Assembly (NCBI GenBank): GCA_035545895.1
Contig: DASZXJ010000052.1
Coordinates: 1 to 34,387 of the forward strand
Source of the DNA: DASZXJ01 sp035545895
GTDB taxonomy: Bacteria; Planctomycetota; Phycisphaerae; Tepidisphaerales; Tepidisphaeraceae
Direction: 5' to 3'
DNA length: 34,387 bases
Position numbers and translations under genes: made by a program. Below the pieces are notes generated by a model. The model was not told where the DNA came from, did no database searches, and was given only the letters and a program-made list of their open reading frames with translations. Below, piece after piece: positions 8,007 to 13,067 of the stretch (the first letter of the stretch is position 1; each line of letters begins with the position of its first letter).

Positions 8007-8172
8007 TGGGCGGCAGTTTGCCCGCGATGATCCTTCATCGCGTAGGGAAGTCGGTGAGAATCCGACGCGGACGCGCCGCTGTAATGGACGTTGTATCGCC
8101 CGGTCAAAAACCACTGTCCACAATGGACGGGAAGGTGATCGGGAGAATGTCCTAAGCCAGAAGACCGGCCCC
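8007..8172 (+). promoter_or_regulatory. Cobalamin (B12) riboswitch
   Basis: The conserved parts of the cobalamin riboswitch are present in order. A 5' hairpin (CGCGATGA/TCATCGCG, 8023-8042) comes first, then the core TAGGGAAGTCGGTGAGAATC (from 8043) and GCGGACGCGCCGCTGTAA (8067-8084). A variable arm follows, and finally the 3' box AAGCCAGAAGACCGGCC (8154-8170). It binds adenosyl- or another cobalamin and in most known cases switches expression off. It precedes the PEP-CTERM gene by about 265 bases, and a terminator-like hairpin lies between. The match is by eye to the known consensus. Confidence 0.88.
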
Positions 8173-8318
8173 GGAGTTGTGTCCGACACGTCGTGTGCCG
8201 GACTACCGATTTCGTCCTCGCGTATCGGGACGGGCCGGGTCTGGCTTTCAAAATTCATTCGTCCATGCGGTGCGGGCTTGCGTTCCCTCATTCGCACGGC
8301 GACAGCTTTTGACGCTGG

Positions 8319-8381
8319 CCCTTGCTCTTGCCCCGTGCTTGTCGTGAACAGGCACGTCGTGAGGTCAAGGGTTTTCTTTTT
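8319..8381 (+). terminator. Terminator-like expression platform of the riboswitch
   Basis: An outer stem, CCCTTG (8319-8324) with CAAGGG (8366-8371), encloses an inner 8-bp stem (GTGCTTGT/ACAGGCAC, 8335-8355). TTTTCTTTTT follows directly at 8372-8381. This is a plausible intrinsic terminator between the cobalamin riboswitch and the start codon. Two further small hairpins (GGCCC/GGGCC and GGGCG/CGCCC) follow before the ribosome binding site. Between 8173 and 8318 I see other short stems but no gene. Confidence 0.5.
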
Positions 8382-8437
8382 CGGCCCCGCGAATGGGCCG
8401 GGCGGTGCTTCACGCCCGCAGGAAAGGAATGACTCAC

Positions 8438-9541
8438 ATGAGTCACAGTGTTTTCAGGCACGCAAGATGCGTGGGATTGACCGGACGCGAGTTGACCAAC
8501 GGTGCATGGGACGGTTGGAGCTACGATAACTTCGTTGACGGCGGCGAACCGGGTGAACCCGTCCCGGCAACAGTGCCGGAACCCGCTTCACTTGCCGGAT
8601 TGTCGATCATCGGTGCGGGATTCGTGCTACGCCGTCGCCGACGCACGCTTGCAATCGCTCCGCTGTTTGCTGGCGTGGCGTTCGTAGTTGCGAATGGAAC
8701 ATCCGCACAGGCGGCATACATCTACAATCCAAACGACTTTGCAACCCAAGTTGTGAGTTCAACCGGCTTCCCGGCCAACCCTTCGGCGTCACAATACTAC
8801 AGTTCGCCCGATGCGGTTCTTGGGCGTCCGGCGTTGAAGTTCAAAGACATTTTCGGGGCCGATCCGAATGCGTTCCATCGCGTCAAGCTCATCGAACCGG
8901 CATACGCGACGGGGTTGAGCGGTGAACGTCTCATCACGACATTCAACGCGGGGCAATCCGTCACGGTGAAGATGGGCCGCACGGTCAACAACGATCCGAA
9001 CAACGCATTCGGGATTGATTTGATCGTGTATGGCAATTCGTTCTTTGTCGCGGGCGGCGGCGGATTCGTCGGCGACAACACCAACTTGAACACGACAACG
9101 GTTGGCGGCGTGTTCGCGGAGAATGTCCGCGTTTCTGTCAGCCCGGACAACGTGAGTTGGTACAGCTATCCGCAGGACGCGACGCACACCGGCGACGGCT
9201 ACTACCCAACCAATTCATATCTGTGGAATCGCAACGCGGCGGCGTGGACAGACGATGAAGCCGATCCGACAAAGCCGGTTGATCCGTCGATTGCTCCGAC
9301 GCTTTCGGGCAAAACGTCTGCCGACGTACTCGACTTGTACAACGGTGCGGCGGGCGGCACGGGATTTGACCTTGCCGATTCCGGCTTTTCGTTCATCAAC
9401 TACGTTCGGTTCGATGGTTTGACTGGCTACAGCGGCGGTGAAATCGACGCGGTAGCAGCGGTGAACCCCGTTCCCGAACCGGCGACACTCGCCACGCTTG
9501 GCATCGGTGCATTGGCACTCATGCGGCGTCGGCGTCGCTAG
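8438..9541 (+). CDS. PEP-CTERM surface protein, apparent fusion of two
   Basis: This 367-aa exported protein is under the cobalamin riboswitch. Residues 99-335 form a beta-rich domain resembling jelly-roll 'cell surface protein' domains (FGIDLIVYGNSFF). The C-terminus has a canonical sorting signal: VPEPATLATLGIGALAL plus LMRRRRR, which an exosortase would process. Oddly, residues 46-69 hold a second complete PEP-CTERM signal (VPEPASLAGLSIIGAGFVL plus arginines). It runs straight into what looks like a signal peptide (TLAIAPLFAGVAFVV to AQAA, residues 70-93). This suggests deletion between two PEP-CTERM genes, joined in their arginine codons. AGGAAAGGA ends 9 bases before ATG 8438, so I chose it; ATG 8429 is in frame but too close. 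Function is unknown; cobalamin capture is inferred only from the riboswitch. Confidence 0.8.
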   Translation: MSHSVFRHARCVGLTGRELTNGAWDGWSYDNFVDGGEPGEPVPATVPEPASLAGLSIIGAGFVLRRRRRTLAIAPLFAGVAFVVANGTSAQAAYIYNPNDFATQVVSSTGFPANPSASQYYSSPDAVLGRPALKFKDIFGADPNAFHRVKLIEPAYATGLSGERLITTFNAGQSVTVKMGRTVNNDPNNAFGIDLIVYGNSFFVAGGGGFVGDNTNLNTTTVGGVFAENVRVSVSPDNVSWYSYPQDATHTGDGYYPTNSYLWNRNAAAWTDDEADPTKPVDPSIAPTLSGKTSADVLDLYNGAAGGTGFDLADSGFSFINYVRFDGLTGYSGGEIDAVAAVNPVPEPATLATLGIGALALMRRRRR

Positions 9542-9549
9542 ACTCATTC

Positions 9550-9585
9550 AACGTCCGGCGTGGGAAACCGCGCCGGACGTTTTCT
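9550..9585 (+). terminator. Intrinsic terminator after the PEP-CTERM gene
   Basis: An 11-bp perfect stem (AACGTCCGGCG/CGCCGGACGTT) with a 10-base loop is followed by TTCTT. It lies between the PEP-CTERM stop and the pseudopilin start, so the downstream genes are probably made at a lower level by readthrough or from another promoter. Confidence 0.75.
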
Positions 9586-9600
9586 TGCATGGAAGCTCCG

Positions 9601-10353
9601 ATGAAATCGACACGCAACAATACCGGCTTCACGCTCATCGAATTGCTTGTGGTCATCGGCATCATTGCCATTCTCATCGGGATTCTGTTGCCGGTATTGG
9701 GCCGTGCCAGGGATTCGGCGAAGCGTGTGCAGTGCCTAAGCAATCTGCGGCAGATGGTCATTGCGGCGAATATGTACGTCAACGACAACAAAGGCTACTA
9801 CCCGGTTGCGTACTGGTATGTGTGGGACGGAACCAAGTCGTATTCGTTCGCGTGGGATTTGACCACCATCACCGAACCGGGCAAGCCCAACCAAGTGATT
9901 CCCGGTTTGCTTTGGCAGGGGCAAGGCACGGAGAAGATTCAGCAATGCCCGTCGTTTGAAGGTGCGGCGAATTGGTTGACCGATCCGTACACCGGCTACA
10001 ACTACAACACCAGCTACATCGGCCACGGTCAGTTTGAAACGGTACAGGAACCGGCGAAAGCAACAGCGGTTCGACGGCCAGCGGAAACGGCATTGTTTGG
10101 CGATGGTGAATGGGCATCGGGTGCAAACAAATTCATGCGTGCGCCGTGGCCGAATCCGACAGACGAATCATTCGCCGGGCGTTGGGCCGGGACGCAAGGC
10201 TTTCGGCATCGCGGTTACACGAACGTCGCGTATTGCGACGGCCACGCTGAATCATTGAAGGATTGCTTCACTGACAATGCAGACGGTGCGGCGAACGTCG
10301 CGAAGGGAACGGGCTTCATTTCAAAAGACAACAGCTTGTACGATCTTCAATGA
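9601..10353 (+). CDS. Type II secretion-like pseudopilin, H-X9-DG family
   Basis: This is a 250-aa protein with a prepilin leader and methylation segment (GFTLIELLVVIGIIAILIG, residues 8-26), cut by prepilin peptidase before the Phe. One N-terminal helix follows (LPVLGRARDSAKRVQCLSNL), then a globular domain. The C-terminal part contains His, nine residues, then Asp-Gly (HRGYTNVAYCDG), the hallmark of the planctomycete H-X9-DG pseudopilin family related to DUF1559. The mature protein would sit in the inner membrane or a short pseudopilus. I chose ATG 9601, with GGAAG five bases before it; ATG 9589 is in frame. It overlaps the next gene by 4 bases (ATGA). Its role on this element is unknown; it shares the B12-regulated unit with the PEP-CTERM gene. 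Confidence 0.88.
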   Translation: MKSTRNNTGFTLIELLVVIGIIAILIGILLPVLGRARDSAKRVQCLSNLRQMVIAANMYVNDNKGYYPVAYWYVWDGTKSYSFAWDLTTITEPGKPNQVIPGLLWQGQGTEKIQQCPSFEGAANWLTDPYTGYNYNTSYIGHGQFETVQEPAKATAVRRPAETALFGDGEWASGANKFMRAPWPNPTDESFAGRWAGTQGFRHRGYTNVAYCDGHAESLKDCFTDNADGAANVAKGTGFISKDNSLYDLQ

Positions 10354-10532
10354 GTGATGCAAAGGAACAACCACGCCCGCCCGTCGAAGGTCTTGACTAC
10401 TACATCGAAGATGGACGGTGGGTGTTCACCGCAGAGTATCACCGGCGACGCGGCTATTGTTGTCAGTCGGGGTGTCGTCACTGCCCATATGGTGAACGGG
10501 AGAAACGACCAGAGGATTCGGATGATTCCTAA
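10350..10532 (+). CDS. Small DUF5522 cysteine-cluster protein
   Basis: This is a 60-aa acidic and basic cytosolic protein. Its signature is GYCCQSGCRHCPYG (residues 35-48), with Cys37, Cys38, Cys42 and Cys45, preceded by DGRWVFTAEYHRRR. This is the DUF5522 pattern. Four closely spaced cysteines suggest zinc or Fe-S binding, but the family has no known function. Its ATG overlaps the stop of the pseudopilin gene (ATGA), which indicates translational coupling. After its stop, an imperfect 7-bp inverted repeat (ACGTCCG/CGGACGT, 10532-10567) lacks a T-run. Confidence 0.8.
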   Translation: MSDAKEQPRPPVEGLDYYIEDGRWVFTAEYHRRRGYCCQSGCRHCPYGEREKRPEDSDDS

Positions 10533-10740
10533 CGTCCGCGATTCTGGCGGGCCGATCCTTCGGACGTGCTACGGGTCGGGGTGAGTGCTGATCGTCGCTT
10601 GGCGTGCGACTGGCGAGGATGATTTTCGGCGTCACCCGCGTTTTCGGCGTTCAATCTCTGCGTCGATGCCCGCGATGATCTTATCTTGTCGGCGACGCTC
10701 CGCGACGCGGGCGGCTTCATCCGCCGCTTGTTGCTCGGCT

Positions 10741-10896
10741 TCACGTTGGGCGTCCGCCCCCTTCGATGCGAAGGCGGTTCAAGTGACTTGCTGACAGACC
10801 TAGAAACTCTGCGGCTTGTTTGACCATCAACGATTCGTCATCGTTGATTTCGGCAGACGATTGCCCGGTGTCGGGCGGGAAAGAAATGGAACGCAT
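10741..10896 (-). CDS. Short HTH protein, possible excisionase or cut-down regulator
   Basis: This is a 51-aa protein. Residues 24-43 (MVKQAAEFLGLSASHLNRLR) form a winged-helix/MerR-like helix-turn-helix of the excisionase (AlpA/Xis) type, normally followed by a wing such as GGGPPY.K.GRR. Here the frame reads EGGGRPT and stops, so the wing is missing. Shifted by one base, the sequence on to 10632 stays open and encodes a coherent charged helix (GADAQREAEQQAADEA to IERRKRG). Either a frameshift occurred at the run of G's near 10758-10762, or the short form is real. It is probably the directionality factor of the element. A promoter about 250 bases upstream on the same strand may drive it. A 12-bp direct repeat overlaps its start codon. 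Confidence 0.5.
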   Translation of the reverse strand: MRSISFPPDTGQSSAEINDDESLMVKQAAEFLGLSASHLNRLRIEGGGRPT

Positions 10897-10931
10897 CGCG
10901 TACCAACCTTTCGGTTAGCACGCATCGCGTA
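10891..10931. repeat. 12-bp direct repeat over the HTH gene start, candidate operator
   Basis: ACGCATCGCGTA occurs at 10891-10902 and 10920-10931. The first copy covers the start codon of the HTH gene. Between the copies the minus strand can form a 6-bp hairpin with a GAAA loop (CTAACC/GGTTGG). This is a possible autoregulatory site. Confidence 0.4.
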
Positions 10932-10999
10932 ACTGATTGCGTGTGGTGATTTGCTCGGCAATTCCCGGCCCGTAACAACTGCTGGTCAGACAACCGGGG

Positions 11000-11145
11000 C
11001 GGCTATCCTTGTTCCCTTTTTAAGCAACTGTCAGTTGCCGCATCATCAGGCTAAGCCGTTACACTTCCAAGCGAAGAATTTTTTGTTCGAGCGAAATACA
11101 TCGCATCCCGCACAAGACGGAATGCGAAGTTCTTCGCTCGGACTT
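11000..11145 (-). ncRNA. Candidate structured RNA or leader with competing stems
   Basis: A strong minus-strand promoter (11152-11181) would start an RNA near 11145. Its first bases, CCGAGCGAAGAA (11141-11130), pair over all 12 positions with TTCTTCGCTTGG (11078-11067), one pair being G-U. The same 5' arm can instead pair with TTCGCTCG (11093-11086). Between them is a 10-bp hairpin (TCGCATTCCG/CGGGATGCGA). A further small hairpin (GCAACT/AGTTGC, 11024-11038) follows. No reading frame explains this conservation of pairing. It could be a regulatory leader of the HTH gene or a separate small RNA; I do not recognise the family. Confidence 0.45.
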
Positions 11146-11151
11146 ACCATT

Positions 11152-11181
11152 ATTATACGCACGAAAGACACAGAAAGTCAA
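11152..11181 (-). promoter_or_regulatory. Strong sigma-70 promoter reading toward the HTH gene
   Basis: On the minus strand, TTGACT (11181-11176) and a perfect TATAAT (11157-11152) are 18 bases apart. It faces the structured RNA and the HTH gene. It is the closest match to consensus in the element. Confidence 0.7.
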
Positions 11182-11232
11182 GTAACCACTAACTCCGCCT
11201 AGACCGTGTTTCGCCCCGTGTGACGCGACACG

Positions 11233-11254
11233 ATTAGGCGTAAGCTAGGCGTAA
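11233..11254 (-). repeat. Inverted pair of the 11-bp end motif
   Basis: ATTAGGCGTAA (11233-11243) abuts GCTAGGCGTAA (11244-11254). On the minus strand these read TTACGCCTAGC and TTACGCCTAAT, the same motif as at the left end. Two abutting copies give the same 11-base spacing. Confidence 0.75.
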
Positions 11255-11268
11255 GAGTGCCGCCGCAC

Positions 11269-11298
11269 TTCACTCCGCTGCGAACATCGGTTATCATG
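11269..11298 (+). promoter_or_regulatory. Weak candidate promoter for the rebuilt tRNA-Phe
   Basis: TTCACT (11269-11274) and TATCAT (11293-11298) are separated by 18 bases and face the intact tRNA-Phe at 11400. It is the best plus-strand candidate I see in the right end of the element, and clearly weaker than the original promoter at 6071. Confidence 0.3.
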
Positions 11299-11339
11299 CC
11301 GCTCGTCGTGAAAAGGTGCGTTCGTGCGGATGATGCTGG

Positions 11340-11361
11340 ATACGCCTAATACACGCCTAAT
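11340..11361 (+). repeat. Right-end pair of the 11-bp motif
   Basis: ATACGCCTAAT (11340-11350) abuts ACACGCCTAAT (11351-11361). The second is identical to the left-end copy at 6294-6304, and the pair has the same order and spacing as the left pair. It ends 36 bases before attR. Confidence 0.75.
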
Positions 11362-11399
11362 GACGATGGACGAACAGTGGATTGCTGTAAGTCCTTACC

Positions 11400-11472
11400 G
11401 GGCAGGTAGCTCAGTTGGTAGAGCAATGGACTGAAAATCCATGTGTCGCCGGTTCAATCCCGGCCCTGCCCA
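11400..11472 (+). tRNA. tRNA-Phe (GAA)
   Basis: This is a complete cloverleaf of 73 nt. The acceptor stem is GGGCAGG/CCTGCCC with discriminator A. The D-arm follows TAGCTCAGTTGGTAGAGC, and the anticodon arm is ATGGA-CTGAAAA-TCCAT with anticodon GAA at 11433-11435. The T-arm is GCCGG-TTCAATC-CCGGC. CCA is not encoded. The 5' half (to 11437) is the element's copy of the attachment repeat and the 3' half is chromosomal, so the gene was rebuilt by integration and now depends on element DNA for its promoter. Confidence 0.95.
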
Positions 11473-11499
11473 TTAACTCAAGTACTTCAGAAACGGGCC

Positions 11500-11525
11500 A
11501 AAAATCGCCGATTTTTTAAGTTTTT
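11500..11525 (+). terminator. Terminator after tRNA-Phe
   Basis: A 7-bp A/T-rich stem (AAAAATC/GATTTTT) with a 3-base loop is followed by TAAGTTTTTC. It stands 28 bases after the tRNA and may also serve the convergent, decayed fluoride genes. Confidence 0.45.
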
Positions 11526-11532
11526 CTGATTC

Positions 11533-11859
11533 TTATAGATTATTTCGCCCTCTATCCCCTTCCCATACATTCCCCGAAAATGAACGGTGGTTCATTGTAG
11601 CCTTGATTTGCAGACCATCTTCGATGAGTGAGTTGGATTCGTACATGAAAGTTGAGAACGTCGTGTATGCGCCGACGAATCCAACCGCGATTGCGAGCCG
11701 CATCGTGTCCGACACGGCCCGGTTGCCGATGACCGCAAGAAACCAGCCGAGAAACAAACTCCCCGTGATATTGATGATGAACGTGCCCACGGGGAAACCC
11801 GTGCCGAACAATCTCCCGGAGACTGTGGCAACAAACAGACGCAACACCGCTCCCAGTGC
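11533..11859 (-). pseudogene. fluC: FluC (CrcB) fluoride channel, N-terminally truncated
   Basis: From 11859 leftward the frame reads ALGAVLRLFVATVSGRLFGT, then FPVGTFIINITGSLFLGWF and GFVGAYTTFSTFMYES. These are the signature segments of the FluC/CrcB fluoride channel (a dimer that exports F- passively). The first about 10 residues are missing, and a TGA in this frame stands directly upstream (11860-11862), where ClC sequence begins. A GTG at 11847 could start translation only inside the first helix. The C-terminal end also loses family likeness before the stop at 11533. It is a decayed second gene of a fluoride-resistance operon. Confidence 0.8.
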
Positions 11860-12694
11860 TCACCGGCCACGGCAAGGCCCACTTGAACACGCGCGAAAGA
11901 CTGTGAGCCAACTCTGCAAACAGCACGCTTGCCAAGCCGAACGCTATCGACGCGATTGCGACCTTGCCGAGCAACAGCCAACTGATTTGCGGTACGACTG
12001 CCACAAGTCCAAGATTCGCAAACGATGCAACGTGGTAATGAGTGTGACCGATGCCCCACGCGGTTGTTGTGGCATCGCCAACAATGCCGCCGATGAGACA
12101 CGGCACAAGGGCGTCGTAACTCATTCGTCCAATTGCCAACACTTCAACCGCGAAGATTGCTCCCGTGAGCGGAGTGCCGAACACCGCTCCGAAGCCAGCG
12201 GCAACGCCAACCATAAGCAGAGTGCGAACGTCGTGAGCGGGCAGCTTGAGCCACCGGCAAACCGTGCTGGCGATACTGCCGCCCATTTGCACCGCTGTTC
12301 CCTCACGTCCGGCAGATCCACCGAATAGATGAGTGACAACCGTGCCGATCAGTACGAGCGGAGCCATTCGTCCCGGCACGCCGCCGTCGGGTTCGTGGAT
12401 TTGTTCAACGATGAGATTGTTGCCTCCCTCGACGGAACGTCCGAGCGAGTGATACAGCAAACCGATGCCAACCCCCGCCAGCGGCAACCAAAACAGCAAC
12501 GACGGATGATCCCATCGCGTGCGTGTCGCCACATCCAATCCCCAAAGAAACAGCGCGACGGCAGACCCGATCAATGCGCCAACGGGTGACGCAATCAGTA
12601 TCCACTTGATGAAGTAGCGGGCGAGCGAAACATGCTCACGTGGATTCCAACGGAACGGCATTGCATCTCCGATGCTGGCGTCGGCGGGAATCAT
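11860..12694 (-). pseudogene. ClC-F type fluoride antiporter, C-terminal half deleted
   Basis: From ATG 12694 the frame encodes about 278 residues of a ClC transporter, usually 400-450 long. The selectivity loop GGNNLIVEQ is of the kind reported for fluoride-specific ClC-F proteins rather than the GSGIP of chloride transporters. The gating glutamate loop reads GGSAGREGTAVQMGG. The ClC sequence runs to RVFKWALPWP and then passes into out-of-frame FluC sequence, reading on to a stop at 11552. One deletion thus removed the second half of ClC and the first codons of fluC. The missing helices form half of the ion pathway, so the protein should be inactive. The frame is open to a GTG at 12748, but that lies inside the riboswitch; ATG 12661, with GGAG five bases upstream, is another possible start. 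Confidence 0.8.
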
Positions 12695-12730
12695 CCAAGC
12701 TTTTGGCGGGGACTCCCACGAACGGTTGTT

Positions 12731-12788
12731 CGTAGGAGTTATCAGCACGACAAGGGGTGTCGGCGGTTGTGGCGAACTCCATCGCCGT
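12731..12788 (-). promoter_or_regulatory. Fluoride riboswitch (crcB motif)
   Basis: On the minus strand the sequence GGCGATGGAGTTCGCC, then ACAACCGCC, a hairpin (CGACA/TGTCG), and GCTGATAACTCCTACG matches the crcB motif throughout. This includes the pseudoknot partners GGAGTT and AACTCC. It turns on fluoride-resistance genes when F- is bound. It stands 37 bases before the ClC start and just after a good promoter. The sensor looks intact although the genes it controls are broken. Confidence 0.9.
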
Positions 12789-12803
12789 CAATCTACATCG
12801 AAA

Positions 12804-12831
12804 AGTGTAAGAATCATGGCGGGGTTGTCAA
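12804..12831 (-). promoter_or_regulatory. Promoter of the fluoride riboswitch transcript
   Basis: On the minus strand, TTGACA (12831-12826) and TACACT (12809-12804) are 16 bases apart. The predicted start near 12797 is about ten bases before the riboswitch. Confidence 0.6.
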
Positions 12832-12935
12832 CGCCAACTAAACCGTCACTTGGCATTGCTCTGTAAAATAGAACATGCCTTACTGCTGGGCGAAAAACCA
12901 ATGTGGCAACCTCCGAAAAGCACGTTCGATATGCC

Positions 12936-12976
<41 letters not shown>

Positions 12977-13067
12977 GTTGCCGTAAGTCATTTCCTTAAA
13001 ATGGTTTGTGTAAATTCAATTGGTCCGACAACGCGGCACGATAGAGGGCAATGGCTTGAAGAACTCT

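Larger units (their letters stand above)
6116..11437. mobile_element. Integrative element inserted in the tRNA-Phe anticodon loop
   Basis: A 5.3-kb insertion is bounded by 40-base identical direct repeats at 6116-6155 and 11398-11437. Each repeat runs from 2 bases before the tRNA-Phe 5' end through its anticodon loop. The left copy is followed by unrelated DNA (half tRNA) and the right copy by the remaining 3' half, giving an intact tRNA. A tyrosine recombinase sits at the left end, a short HTH protein of excisionase type near the right end, and a cobalamin-riboswitch-controlled surface-protein cassette in between. No replication, conjugation or capsid genes are visible, so it is either a non-autonomous integrative cargo element or a satellite. 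Confidence 0.88.

Noticed and set aside
7879..8529. 216-codon plus-strand frame across the riboswitch
   Set aside because: It covers the integrase stop region, the cobalamin riboswitch and the start of the PEP-CTERM gene in another frame; its peptide is basic and low in structure.
10951..11202. 83-codon plus-strand frame at the element's right side
   Set aside because: It overlaps the structured RNA and promoter on the other strand, has no ribosome binding site and no recognisable sequence.
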